A stretch of 64,000 nt of DNA from Apiosordaria backusii. Lineage: Eukaryota; Ascomycota; Sordariomycetes; Sordariales; Lasiosphaeriaceae. Numbering within the stretch: the first letter of the stretch is position 1; every line of letters starts with the position of its first letter. Location: contig JAUKTV010000005.1 of assembly GCA_030549205.1 (NCBI GenBank), positions 2,356,001 through 2,420,000 of the forward strand. Reading direction: 5' to 3'. A model generated the notes under the pieces. That model was not told where the DNA came from. It searched no databases and saw only the letters and a program-made list of their open reading frames with translations. Positions 34,314-45,183 of the stretch are shown piece by piece. The translations under genes and the position numbers were made by a program.

Positions 34314-34673
34314 TTGAAATTCTTCATCGGCCATCACCATTTCCACCACTCTTCCAACGTCAATCGCTCCAGCAAGTTCTGGACCCAGTTCCCGTTTCCT
34401 TTTCATCGTCAATCTACTCACCCGACGCTGCCGAACAACACTATCTGGTGCGAAGAGTTTCGCATCGCCATGCCCCTTCCAGTGACGAGGCCTGAACGCT
34501 CAAGAGCACTGCCGAAAATCGTTGCCGAAGAAGTGTCTGAGACAACTGACAAGGAAGCCGTCGCTCTCTCGGCATCAGCCACAAAGGACGAGAGAGTCGC
34601 AGGGATCGGAAGGGTCATTTGCTTTACTGGGAAGGATCGAATCACGGATATTTATGCCGCTATCAACACCTAG
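34314..34673 (+). CDS. Possible small hypothetical protein, 119 aa
   Basis: An ATG-initiated open frame of 119 residues in a gene-poor area. The N-terminus is His/Phe-rich, the middle is charged (VAEEVSETTDKEAVALSAS), and the end reads GRVICFTGKDRITDIYAAI. A second overlapping frame (34121-34495) is equally long, so coding is uncertain. No domain, signal peptide or membrane segment is evident. An internal ATG at about 34470 could give a shorter, more plausible protein. I give low weight to this call. Confidence 0.25.
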   Translation: MKFFIGHHHFHHSSNVNRSSKFWTQFPFPFHRQSTHPTLPNNTIWCEEFRIAMPLPVTRPERSRALPKIVAEEVSETTDKEAVALSASATKDERVAGIGRVICFTGKDRITDIYAAINT

Positions 34674-35208
34674 TCGGCGAACTCAAAGTTTCGCTCGAAA
34701 GCAACCCAACTCGACTGGATACCACAAGTCACTGGCAGTTCTGAGACGGAGAAATTGACTGCTATATAGGTATATCAACATTGATTGATAGAGTAACCTG
34801 GGGACGATGTGAGCTTCTTGCTGAATGCTGGATATCCATGGTACTTCGGTGACAGGGGCTTCCTCTAGTGCGTCCTGCTGTGGTATGAATGCGCTAGTGT
34901 AGCGTTGTATACCCAGCACCATAGCATTGGCAACTCTTGGGCTGGGGTGATCAAGCAAGCTCATCCTCACCGTCCCATTAAGCAATGCAAATGTAATGGG
35001 GAGACCAGGATCTAGCGCTCATCGTGTCCTGCTTGCTCCTACTTCTCCAGCTTGCTTCTCTCCTTCCCACAACCTAAACCACTTGACTACACATACATAC
35101 GTCCTTTTCTTGACGGGAGCGTTGGAGCTGATGTTTTTCGACTTACCCCCTGGCATTTTTGCCAAACACCACCCTGGTTAAGAACCGAAGAACGAGAACC
35201 AACTCGCC

Positions 35209-36682
35209 ATGTCGCAGAACAAAGAAATAACAGCAGCAACAAGTTATTCCACTACCCCAGTGGGCCCTTACCCTTACAGTGGATTACAAGTTCTTGGGCT
35301 TTTTCTTCTGGGGTTCTTCCCACTTCTTTCTATCACAGCTTGTATTTTACGTGTATGGAGTCGGCGTCTATGCCAGGGCCTAGGACTTGGTGAGTGCCCC
35401 GTCACCTCAAAACGGCTACTTGCCAGCTAACGGTGATTGTAGATGACTACTTGATATTTGTGGCGACCGTGAGTAATGATCTGGATGTTGCTGCGTTTCA
35501 TGGCACGCTCTTTGCTGACGATTTTGCGTAGGGCTTTGCCATCCCCCAGGGTGTGTTTGCAGCCCTCTGTAAGCCTGCCATATCCTTCCATGACTGCCCG
35601 GGAACAGAAGCTGATAATTGCGTCTAGATATGCGGGCTGGTTACTGGGGTGTTCACGACGTTGATATTCCCGCTCATCCTGCAAATCAAGGCCTATTCTT
35701 TGCCTACCTCAACCGCGTCTTCTACAGCCCCCTCCTTGCCATTGTCAAGATATCCGCATTGTTGTTTCTCCTCAGGCTAGGCGGGACCAAACACTTTGTG
35801 CACGTCTCATGCCGAGCTCTGATCTTGTTCAACATCCTCCAAGTGTGTGCCTTTCTCCCAGCAACGATTTTCAACTGCACCCCTGTCGAATATGTATGGA
35901 CGAAACCTGCTGGGTCAGGAAGATGCTTCAACTCAGGCCTCTTTGCGGTGGCGCTAGCCTCAACAAACATTCTCACCGATATCCTGACGCTCTTGGTTCC
36001 GTTCATCGCTTTCAAGGACCTGAGGCTGGGATGGAAGATTCGAGCAGCGCTCTTGACTGTCTTTGCTTTGGGCGCCATGTAAGACTAGGAACCGCTCTCC
36101 CAGACATTTGAAATGATGTTAATGTCCATTTGCAGCGTCACATGCATCAGCACCATACGTCTCTACTCCGTCATCCGCGTCTGGTACATTAAGCCGAAGG
36201 ATGGTCACTACACCATCGGGTACACGACCAACACAATAGAAGTGAACCTGGCGATTGTTACAGCAACAATCCCGGCGCTGTGGCCGCTCGCACGCGTGTG
36301 GTTCCCAAATGTGTTTGAGTCGATGGGGATCAATCGGCCCTATCTCTATCCGGACATTGAGGTCCAGGTCCGTGCCAGCGTCAGCCAGCAAATAAGGTCG
36401 CCTCCTCTCCGTGCGAAAACGTTGTGGCTTCAACGACGGCCGCATACGCCGAGTTACATTAGGGGACCTGCCTCCCCACCCACCGCTCCCGGAGATCGGG
36501 AAAGACCCAAAAACAGGGGACTTACAGACTGGCAGAGACAGAAGGCGGCAATGCTGGAGCGAGATGAGGAGGACGACTATCACGGCATTATCCGACGGAC
36601 AAACATCAGTGCTGAGCCGCCTGTCGAGGAGCAGGAGGAGGAGGGTTTTTTGATCATACCAAAAACAGAACCAAACAGATGA
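35209..36682 (+). CDS. Fungal rhodopsin-domain integral membrane protein (7 TM)
   Basis: Member of the large fungal family with a seven-helix rhodopsin-like domain, often called integral membrane protein or Pth11-like without CFEM. Five exons: 35209-35389, 35443-35468, 35532-35568, 35628-36078 and 36136-36682, giving 413 residues. Exons 2 and 3 are only 26 and 37 nt and rebuild the segment GLGLDDYLIFVATGFAIPQGVFAALYM, in which the Asp-Asp-Tyr after helix 2 is typical. Helix 3 with NRVFYSPLLAIVKISALLFL and helix 5 with STNILTDILTLLVPFIAF follow the family pattern, as does NTIEVNLAIVTATIPALWPL near helix 7. The last 130 residues are a cytosolic Arg/Pro-rich tail ending in an acidic Glu run. The family may act as receptors; no ligand can be inferred. 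Confidence 0.87.
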
Positions 36683-38693
36683 GGGACCCATCACCTGCAT
36701 ATTTACAAGTACGACATCTTGCAGGAGGAGGGGGGATTAACTGGTATCCGGCGTTGGGTGTTTCCACAGATACCCAGCTGGGATTTTAACGAGGGCTTCA
36801 AATGGACAGACATGGCGTTTTCAAGGGTTGGGTTTGGGCAAGTGAACTTTGGCTTCGCAAGGGTTTGGAGTACATCAATGATCAACAGGAGGCAAGGGAA
36901 AGGGATAACATGGCATTCTTGGGTTTTGGGATGGGATTTTTTCAGACGCACACTTGTCCCACGGACGGGGCAGGCCACATCATGTCGGCCGCACTTTCCT
37001 TCCTCTTGGGTCTTTTTCTTTTTTCTGGGGTTTTTTTCTCCCTGCAGCTCAGCGCCACCCTGCATTTTTTGCCATTTTTGGGGGTTTACGTATGCTATGC
37101 AGTATACAAACCCTTTTTGCTATGTCATGTCAAGGGATCAGGTAGATATTTTTGACAAGTCGGATAATTCCTGCTTTTGCTTTTCCTGCGTCGCCCTTGT
37201 ATGTGATTGTTGCGTTGCTGTTGTTTGGCCAGAGGCTAGAGCTGCATGTCTCTGGTTTGCTTTTGTTGAACGAGATCGGAGGGTTTCATGAGATGCAAGT
37301 GTGTCGGAAGAGCGTAGTGGTTGGCACCAAGCGGGAAAAAAAAAAAGCTCTGTTCTGTTTGACCTCGAATGCGCCACTATCACAGACAGTTGAATGAATG
37401 TGGTGATTGATCGTCTCTATGGGGCTGGAGGCCCGGACAAGACGTTGATGTGGATGTCCATCGGGCCCGCCATCCGGCAGTCGAGCCCGGGCCAAGAAAG
37501 GCAAACGCCACAAGGCTTGGACTTGGTAGAGTATGTTTGGATGCTTTGGGCAAAAAAGGTGGAGCACAAACTGGGGATGATTGCTTCTTCGAACTTCAGG
37601 TTGCTCCCTTTCCAAACGGGCAACGACAGTCTCCCTCACAAGATGGAACAAACTGAAGCAGCAGTTGTCAGCTCTTCTTTTCTTTTGACTACCTCCCTTT
37701 TTCTCACTGGTCTCCTTTCTTCGCAGTCGTCAATATGATGATATCTGACAGAGAGTTGTTGCTTGCTCAAACAGCAAACGGAACATCACTTGTCCCTGCG
37801 AAGACATCCGCCACGGCAGTTCCAAGGATCTCTGCGGCCCATCGATGATGCCTCGATTGGCGACAGCTTGTCTCGCAGCCAAGGCGATTTACTTTTTGCG
37901 GGAGGTCAACGGCAGCGGCAACGGCAGCTGGGCTAGGCTCTGCTTGCGCAGTGACCGGTCACATATCCGACCCGCTTCGTAGGAGGCAATGCACGGCCTG
38001 GCCACCATGTCTCGGTCCTTCGGCCAGTCGTAACACTGGCACTGGCACTCTGCTTTTTCCAAGTTTTTATAAAGAAGTCTTTTGCTGACAAAGGCTAGGA
38101 GCGGGAACCGTTGGGCACGTCGTATGGACAGCTGTCACAGCACTGATAGATCCCTCCGTGGTTTGATGGAGTCGAGCTGGGTCAAGACACGCCCACTTAC
38201 ACAAACATCACCCTCGAATCAGATAACTGATACCTCTACTTCTCCGTTTGTGAGGGTTTCTTCTCGACGAACAAATCGGACGACAAGAAACTGTTTTCTC
38301 GGTGTACCTGCCTCGGCCCGGCACCTTTCATCACAAAGTTTTGTCATGTTTACTGGCGGGCCATTGCTTGCTTGCCTTTTCACTCCTGTCTCTCTCTCCG
38401 AAGCCCGGATACGTCATCTGATTGCAGCCGTCTGAGCGGGGGACCGCGAGCCAGCTGCATTCCGCTCGGACCCAGGAGTAGGGGTCACATATCCCATATA
38501 TCATACCTTACCTCCGCAGTGCGGACTGTTTGGCGGTGTTGACCTCACCCCTTCATTCCTTGACACCACACCCTCTTTTCCTCCCTCACTTTTGTTTATG
38601 TTAGGGCTCTTTCAGGGAGTGTGGCGTCCTAGAGGCTGCACTCGCTAGGCTGAATTTGAATCTCTGGCCTGCAGCGGCCCATTCCTGGCATAT
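36683..38693. other. Gene-poor region
   Basis: About 2 kb between two plus-strand genes. The longest frame (36719-37291) overlaps others and has a composition like translated T-rich noncoding DNA (many Phe, Cys, Trp). I see no gene. A short GGCAAC/GGCAGC tandem occurs near 37908-37935. Confidence 0.4.
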
Positions 38694-40397
38694 ATGGCTA
38701 GCCCCCTTCTCCACTCCTTCGATTACAAGGCTATCCCCATCTCGAAGTTTTGCCTCTTTCGCCAGACGTTTCTGAAAGCATCACGTTCTCTTGAAAAGTC
38801 TGCTCGGCACACTCTCAGATCAGCTTCCGCGCGTGTGGTACGACGGCCCATGATGGATTGTCACGCAGATACCACCGAGCTCTCCGCTCTTTTATACACA
38901 GCTTCAAAGCATCAAATGACCGCGAACTACTCTCGGCCCCGCACAGATTCTGTCAACGTCTGCCCCCACGATGCCACTCTGGAAGGTCGGGATTCCCTTG
39001 GCTCAGATGGTTCTGTTCCAGGGATGATAGAAGATCACGACTCGGTCCTGTCGGCAGACGACGACTACCAGGATGGGATTCCAGGAACAGGACCTGGGTT
39101 GTGGGATCCATTGTGGTATTTCGGACGGCGCAGCCGGGATAGATCGGAGCATTGCCGTCCCATCAGTCCCACTGACAGATCGAGAAGGCAAGGATATGCC
39201 CATTGCTTTGTGAAGATTCAAGAGGATCGACCAGCTACACGCGGCCGGGCATCCAGCTCCGACAGCCAGAACGAGGCTTTTCCTTGGCCCATTGTTGAAC
39301 CTTGTGCGGAACAACCACGGCCGCACACCGTAAAATCTGTGCCATCAAGACCCCTCTATTCACTTTTTCCTCTTGCAGCTCCCCAAAGACGACCACCGAT
39401 TCCTCCGTTGCGCGTTTCCTCACTCCCAAGACAGCCTGGTTCGGGGACAGTATCACCTTGTTCATCTATACCGAGTAGCCGACAGCCCAGCATGGATGCC
39501 AGAATGCACCTTTCAAGCCTCCAGATCTCGCCACCAGTCAGTCGGCCTGGCTCGTCCAGCGCAACTACACCGGCGCTGGGACAGTACGCTTGCACCGCAG
39601 CCAGTTCAACAGCTTCAATCCCGCTATTCCTTCAAATGCCAGTGGCACCATCTGCCTTTGAAGCATCACCGCCCATATCACCTCTGGACAAGACCCTTCC
39701 CGATCCACCCTCTGGGAACTGGAGGCAATCACTCAGCAAACGACCCTCCATCGCCAGCCTACGGAAGTTGTCTCTGTCCAAATTCTCAACTCGTTCATCG
39801 CCCACCTTGGCGGACTTGGTCAGGTCCCATTCTCGGTCTCCGACCCAGAATATTCCTCCCACACCAAGCTTGCCACAACCACCCAGCACATCGGCCTCAA
39901 ATCAGAGGTTCTTCTCGGCCTTGCACACCCGTCCTCTACCACCTCTGCCTAGAGGACCAAACGACCTCGTACAACAAGCCCCACCGCCACCGCCACCTAA
40001 TATTTCGGTATTCGAAATCGATTCCGACTCTGACGAGGACGACTCAGATTCAGATGACGACATCGACCCGACAACTGCTGATTCTAGGCGGAGAAAGAAG
40101 AAAAGGAGCTTTGCAAAGAGGTTGATGAGGGGGTTTGTCCCTCAAAACAGGAAGGGCAGGAGTGCGAGTGACGGGGGTTCTTTGACTTCCAGCCCAGCTA
40201 CAGAGACAGAAGCTGGACAAGGATTGTCACCTCGAACACCCACGGGTAGAAGGAGGGCAGGCACGGTGGGGAGTAACGTTGAGCCCCCGCATCATCAACA
40301 ACAAGAAAAGTTGGACAAGCCGTGGATGATAAGGCAGATGAGTGGGGAGGGGATGAGCTGGGGGAGATTTTTGAGTGGGAAGAAGGGGTCAACTTGA
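38694..40397 (+). CDS. Long disordered Ser/Pro-rich hypothetical protein, 567 aa
   Basis: I do not recognise this protein. One uninterrupted frame gives 567 residues; the first 50 are less fungal-like, so the paired ATGs near residue 53 (about 38850) are an alternative start. A short fold-like segment reads GLWDPLWYFGRRSRDR, then a long Ser/Pro/Arg region contains many possible phosphosites and Pro clusters (PLPPLPRGP, PPPPPPP). It continues into an acidic block of Asp and Ser at about residues 443-463 and a basic block RRRKKKRSFAKRLMRGF that could be a nuclear signal or membrane-binding helix. The end is MSWGRFLSGKKG. No catalytic motif or membrane segment was seen. Coding is supported by length, sustained codon bias and absence of competing frames of similar character. 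Confidence 0.7.
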   Translation: MASPLLHSFDYKAIPISKFCLFRQTFLKASRSLEKSARHTLRSASARVVRRPMMDCHADTTELSALLYTASKHQMTANYSRPRTDSVNVCPHDATLEGRDSLGSDGSVPGMIEDHDSVLSADDDYQDGIPGTGPGLWDPLWYFGRRSRDRSEHCRPISPTDRSRRQGYAHCFVKIQEDRPATRGRASSSDSQNEAFPWPIVEPCAEQPRPHTVKSVPSRPLYSLFPLAAPQRRPPIPPLRVSSLPRQPGSGTVSPCSSIPSSRQPSMDARMHLSSLQISPPVSRPGSSSATTPALGQYACTAASSTASIPLFLQMPVAPSAFEASPPISPLDKTLPDPPSGNWRQSLSKRPSIASLRKLSLSKFSTRSSPTLADLVRSHSRSPTQNIPPTPSLPQPPSTSASNQRFFSALHTRPLPPLPRGPNDLVQQAPPPPPPNISVFEIDSDSDEDDSDSDDDIDPTTADSRRRKKKRSFAKRLMRGFVPQNRKGRSASDGGSLTSSPATETEAGQGLSPRTPTGRRRAGTVGSNVEPPHHQQQEKLDKPWMIRQMSGEGMSWGRFLSGKKGST

Positions 40398-40511
40398 TCC
40401 TTTTCTTCTTTCAACTTCATGAGAACATCATCAAAGGGATGTTGGCTCATATATATGGGACATTGATGGCTGATTTTATGAACAAAGCTTTATGATGAAT
40501 ACGACATACAA

Positions 40512-40588
40512 ACACACACACACACACATACAGAGATATATATGTATATGTACAGCTTATTTTACATTCACACACACACACACACACA
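40512..40588. repeat. Two (CA)n microsatellite tracts
   Basis: CA dinucleotide tracts occupy about 40512-40527 and 40569-40588, with an interrupted AT/TG-rich spacer. They lie in the 3' flank of the Ser/Pro-rich gene. Confidence 0.9.
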
Positions 40589-40605
40589 TTCACTTTTGTG
40601 GTTTC

Positions 40606-40629
40606 TTTTTTTTTTTTTTTTCTTTTTTT
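40606..40629. repeat. T-rich homopolymer tract
   Basis: A run of 16 T, then one C and seven more T, just after the second CA tract. Confidence 0.9.
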
Positions 40630-41184
40630 CTCACTGTCATTCATTCATTATCAAGAAATTTTCCCTTTTCTATTAGGTATCTAAAAAATGTGACGGGGGA
40701 GTTGGTTCTTGGAATAGGTACAAGGTTGTCTCTCATTCATTCAGTGTGTATTTTTTCCTTCTTTCTTTTGGATCACCGTGTGTTTTTGTTTCCTTCATCC
40801 ACTTACGTCAGGTAGGTAGATAGTGGGGTCTGTTTTCCGTCTTCGGAATTTGGGTTTGGTGGACTGACTGTGTGTGTATATTTTACCAAAAAAGGAAATT
40901 TGTTTTTGTTTGGCTAAGTTTGTTAGTATTGTTCGTTGCCATGTGGGTTACTATTGTTCATTTCTTTTCATTCTTTTTTTTACCAATTTTTTCTATTTTT
41001 GTTTACACACACGTGGAGGAGTGGGCGCGTTGGTATGTTCATACCTCGCGGTATCACCATGTCGGGACAGAACTGTGGCTGATGATGATGGGAGGTGTGT
41101 GATGTGTTTGTGTGTGGTGGGAGTTGGGTGGGGTTGGTGATTAAAGGGATGGAATGTGAATGAGGGGCAGAGGGGCATGGTGGT

Positions 41185-41203
41185 GGGGGGGGGGGGGGGG
41201 GGG
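41185..41203 (+). repeat. 19-nt G homopolymer
   Basis: Nineteen consecutive G on the plus strand, preceded by GGTGGT-type sequence. It can form a G-quadruplex in principle and will be error-prone in sequencing. Confidence 0.9.
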
Positions 41204-42179
41204 TGGATACCGCGGCACATACATACATACATTCGATCGGAGGGTGCCGATCGGATGGACCGAAGTACGATATGTATGGGAGGCAGTATTAGTGTTGCGT
41301 GTGGGGAAGCTGAAGGGGGGTGCATTCAGGTGTTTACTTGACACCAGGGAGAGAGTCAGCAGCAAATGAAGTTGGGAATCTGGAGCGCTGGTTTTGGCGG
41401 CCTCTGCTAGTGGTTGTGGGGAGGGAGGGGAAGGGTTGGGTTTGAGTGTTGGGAGGTCTGGGAGGGCGGGATATCTTCAAGGGAAAGGTTTGAGTTGGGG
41501 TTTGGGCCACAGGGAGGACAAAACAGTCTTCTTCAGCTGAGTTTAGAGTTTTGGGTAGGTGTTTAAGGGATGAAAAACACTCGACTGTTTTTTCAGAGGG
41601 TTGGGGTTTTACGACAAGTGCCGCGCAAGGGAGGAACTCTAACCCGCGAGCCGCTCTGCGAGCTCTACTTTGCCACACAGGTTATCCCCTTACGTACTGC
41701 GATCTTTCGGAGAGGGGTTTCTTCAGCAAAGCTATCATCTGGGGGCGGGGAAAGGAACAGGGCGAGCATGATGAAGCAAAAAATGCGGCAAGAGCGCAAG
41801 GGAATTAGATTGGATTTAAGGGCACCGGAAAGTAGAGTAGGTACGACATCTGAAAAGAGAAGGGCATGGAACAAGTGTGTCTCTGTATGTATATGTGTAG
41901 AAAGATGTATTGTTATACCCTAGGGCAAAAACATGTTAGATAGGGTTAGGTACCGTAGTTTAGACATTGTGCCCATTTATCTTTGTCACAAACCCAGATA
42001 AGAGCTAAGAACGGAGGGTACCGAACCACATCGATGATACAATAGTTCAAACATTACAAAGCGTTAACATTGCTATCAAAATCGCTACCAACCAGAATAA
42101 GAATATTTCCAACCATGCCAACCTCAACATATCCATATTATCCAGTCCAAACCATCCCATCTCATCCCATCCTTCATCT

Positions 42180-43766
42180 CTATTCCTCCATCTTAACATC
42201 CTCCTCCACCACCCCATCCATCTGACCAATAACCTCAACCCTATCCCCATCAAACATCCCCTTCCTAAACCACCTCCCCGCCGCCGCATCCCTAACCCTC
42301 TGCTCCCCATCCAACCTCTGCTTTGCCCCCCTCGTCAGCTCCCTAACATCGTGCTTGACCATCTTGGTCAAAATGTCCCTCCACTGCCTGTGCGCAGGAC
42401 ACTTCTTCCTCGTGCACATGCCTCCCTTGTAATTCCCGCTCGCTACCTCGTCCCCCTTTAGCCAGTTCGCCTGTTCGCTATCATCCATATCCTCCATCTT
42501 TCCACTTTTGAAGATTTTAGCCGCAGAGTCGGTTTGGAGAAATAGGGAGAACTGATAAGAAGCGCCTATGTGATCTAGGCGGACATCATAGCCGCAGAGA
42601 TCTTTATTGTAGGGCGTGCTAGGGGAGGATATGGCGCCGTCTCTGCGCTCGATGGCTAGCTCGATGAGCTCGAGCATCTTTTTACAGAGGAGCATCTCCT
42701 CGCCTAGTTGCTTGCGTTCCGAGGCAGAGGTGGAGAGGAAGTTTTCTTGTTCTGAGGTTAAGAGATTGGGTGGGGGGTTAGTCCAGAAGTCTGGGGGGAG
42801 GGACAGGGGTGGTTGGCCGGGTATGATGGAGAGGGAGGAGGAGGCGTTTTGCTGGGCTTGTTGATAGTAAGACGCGACGACTGGCGAGTCAAGGAGAGAA
42901 ATGAAATCTTCTCTTGTGAGGTTGTCGAGGAAACCGGTGGGTTTGTTTGATTTAGTTTTGGGGGCCTTAGGTATAGTGCAGATGAGGTCGTTCCACCACA
43001 TTTGGCAGTGGTCGTCTGAACAGAAGATTGATGGGCGGGCAGGGTCGTCGATGCGGGCGGCATTCTTGCAGCTGGAATAGCTGCACATCTTCTTGTAACG
43101 GGTGACATAGCCCCGATCGGGGTCGCTGCAGTTCGGACATATGTATTTCTGGACGAGGTTCTCGCCGGTCCATTTATCCATACCAATGCAGTCGCCGTGA
43201 AACCAGTCCTCGCAGCGGTCACAGGCGATCATAAACCTGTGGTTGTCAGGTCCACGGCAGAGGCAGTAGGGGCCGCTGTCAGATTCGCTTCCTCCTCCAG
43301 CAGGGTCGCTGCCGATATCTCCTCCATCGAGTGAAGGTGCACCGGATCCTATATTCTTGGTGGTCTTGCCGGCCTTGGTTTTCCTTGAGCCTCCCATGCT
43401 TGTGTTGCCACCAGGTCGGGATCGTTTTGGAGGTTTGATCACAGTCGCGGTTCCCTTTTTCTTCCTGCTTACTGAAGACTTGGTGGTGGTGGGTTTGGTA
43501 GAGTCGCCAGTTACCGATTCTTGATCAAAGCCGTAATCACTGCTAGGGGGTGGGTGCATTGTTTGTGCTTCTTCAGATGACGAAAAATGGGCTTGTGCAG
43601 AAAGATTAGGTAAATCAGCTGCGGGTTGCTCTTCCTCCCGCACTGTCTGTGGACTGTTTGACCTTTCCATTTTAGTTGTGCTTTTTTCGTCTGAAGGTGA
43701 TGGGTGATTGCTGTTGTCGGTCGCAACTCCTGGGTCAAGTGTGAAGAAGGACGTTGAGAACGCCAT
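42180..43766 (-). CDS. SPP1: COMPASS (Set1C) subunit Spp1, PHD-finger protein
   Basis: Subunit of the Set1 histone H3K4 methyltransferase complex that reads methylated H3K4; in yeast it also links loops to the meiotic axis. One exon of 528 residues, with the ATG at 43766. The first 165 residues are disordered, with a basic stretch (RKKKGTATVIKPPKRSRPGG). The PHD finger spans residues 167-213, with the Cys4-His-Cys3 pattern visible in PYCLCRGPDNHRFMIACDRC, then DWFHGDC and YICPNC. A second Cys/His cluster follows at about 226-255 (KKMCSYSSCKNAAR, IFCSDDHCQMWW), the CXXC1/Spp1-specific element. The C-terminal half is helical and ends in a Cys-containing segment GMCTRKKCPAHRQW near residue 455. 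The gene is divergent from SCO1 with a 439-nt gap. Confidence 0.9.
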   Translation of the reverse strand: MAFSTSFFTLDPGVATDNSNHPSPSDEKSTTKMERSNSPQTVREEEQPAADLPNLSAQAHFSSSEEAQTMHPPPSSDYGFDQESVTGDSTKPTTTKSSVSRKKKGTATVIKPPKRSRPGGNTSMGGSRKTKAGKTTKNIGSGAPSLDGGDIGSDPAGGGSESDSGPYCLCRGPDNHRFMIACDRCEDWFHGDCIGMDKWTGENLVQKYICPNCSDPDRGYVTRYKKMCSYSSCKNAARIDDPARPSIFCSDDHCQMWWNDLICTIPKAPKTKSNKPTGFLDNLTREDFISLLDSPVVASYYQQAQQNASSSLSIIPGQPPLSLPPDFWTNPPPNLLTSEQENFLSTSASERKQLGEEMLLCKKMLELIELAIERRDGAISSPSTPYNKDLCGYDVRLDHIGASYQFSLFLQTDSAAKIFKSGKMEDMDDSEQANWLKGDEVASGNYKGGMCTRKKCPAHRQWRDILTKMVKHDVRELTRGAKQRLDGEQRVRDAAAGRWFRKGMFDGDRVEVIGQMDGVVEEDVKMEE

Positions 43767-44205
43767 GATGCTTCACTTCACCCGTGGGATATCGGGGCGG
43801 GGCGGAGCTGTTCTATTGGTGACTTTCTGTACATGGCACACTCAGATGCGCCTGTATAGACATGAAATAGGATGAATGATCTTTTAGAGCGTCAAGATTA
43901 CAGGAAACAGAAGCAGGTCAGGAAGAAATCAATTGATGATGAAGAAAGGGATGAACTCCAAAGTGAGTTGTGTAGAAGCATAACACATCTGGAGATGTAA
44001 CCGGTAATTGAATTTTAGGCACACTATCAGGGGGTTGCTTACAGCGCTAGCGGTTTAGCGAAATATCTGTCATAGTCTATGCATATATCCGAGCCGCGGG
44101 ATGGCCTGTCAGGAGATTTTGGAGCTCTTGGGAGCTTTAACTTGGAGCTTTTATCCGCTCCAGCACAACTTACGGCGTCACCTATACCGAAAAACTACCA
44201 CGAAA
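43767..44205. promoter_or_regulatory. Divergent promoter region, SPP1 / SCO1
   Basis: The 439 nt between the divergent start codons of SPP1 (43766) and SCO1 (44206) must serve both promoters. A frame upstream of SCO1 is open from 44101 but is not needed for the protein. No specific site was identified. Confidence 0.45.
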
Positions 44206-45183
44206 ATGTCACAACCAGCGATTCGGGCCACGATGAATGCCTTACCAAGGGCGGCAACGCGCCAATGTCTGCGATCCATGTCTACAGCTAGCAACATGGC
44301 TGCCAAGAGACCGACGACATCCTGCCTTCCGAAATCACAGACACAAACATTCCAGCCATTGCTTCAGCGGAGATTCAAGTTCAAGACGGTGGAGGAGGCA
44401 AAGAGTCGCTATCGTTCTGGGGTATGCATCGGTTGTGTCCGCTGTGTGTTTTGGGACGGAAGCTAATATGCGGGGCAACAGCCGTTTTCATGGAAGGCCG
44501 GCATGCTCTTCCTCATGACGGGCGCTGGTCTCCTCTTTTACTTCGAGCAGGAGAAGGAGCGCATGCAGCGCAAGAGGGTAGCAGAGTCGACCAAGGGTGT
44601 GGGGAGGCCCAAGGTGGGCGGGCCCTTCAGCCTGATCGATCAGAACGGGAACACAGTGACGGATGAGGATCTGAAAGGGCGATACTCTCTTGTAAGAGCC
44701 AACCTAGTGACCGATCTTGTTAATCCTATACTGACAACAATTGTGATTCAGGTCTACTTCGGCTTCACCCATTGTCCAGATATCTGCCCCGAAGAGCTTG
44801 ACAAGATGGCGAGGATGTTCGATCTAGTCGAGGAGAATCGGCCTGGCGTGCTGGCACCCGTGTTTGTGACGTGCGATCCAGCGCGTGATGGGCCCAAGGA
44901 GTTGAAGGAATATCTTGCTGAATTCCATCCCAAGTTCATCGGCCTGACGGGCACATACGACCAGATCAAGGCCATGTGCAAGGCCTACCGGGTTTATTTC
45001 AGCACGCCGACTGAAGTTAAACCTGGCCAGGATTACCTGGTCGACCACAGCATCTACTTCTATCTTATGGACCCCGAGGGAGACTTTGTGGAGGCGCTCG
45101 GCAGACAGCATTCTCCTGACCAAGCGGCCAAGATTATCGTGGACCATATGAAGGAGTGGAAGGGGCCCTTGAAGACTGCTTAA
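44206..45183 (+). CDS. SCO1: Sco1 copper chaperone for cytochrome c oxidase
   Basis: Inner-membrane thioredoxin-fold protein that delivers copper to the CuA site of cytochrome oxidase subunit 2. Three exons: 44206-44421, 44482-44691 and 44752-45183, giving 285 residues. The N-terminus is an Arg/Ser/Thr-rich presequence. A membrane anchor lies at about 78-96 (GMLFLMTGAGLLFYFEQEKE), and the soluble domain begins at VGGPFSLIDQNG. The copper ligands are Cys150 and Cys154 in GFTHCPDICPEE, and His241 in LVDHSIYFYLMDP. Intron 2 (60 nt) falls exactly before the strand leading to the Cys motif; it has no in-frame stop, so retention would insert 20 residues there. The ATG at 44206 is preferred over an in-frame ATG at 44101 because it opens the presequence directly. 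Confidence 0.92.

Larger units (their letters stand above)
40398..42179. other. Intergenic region rich in simple repeats
   Basis: About 1.8 kb between the convergent ends of the Ser/Pro-rich gene and SPP1. It holds two CA tracts, a T tract and a 19-G run (listed separately). Open frames here are translations of those repeats and are not genes. Confidence 0.5.

Noticed and set aside
36719..37291. Plus-strand frame of 190 codons downstream of the rhodopsin-domain gene
   Set aside because: Composition (Phe, Cys, Trp, Gly) looks like translated noncoding T/G-rich DNA; several frames overlap.
44101..44205. Upstream in-frame ATG of SCO1
   Set aside because: The extra 35 residues lack presequence features at their start, whereas the ATG at 44206 opens a normal presequence.
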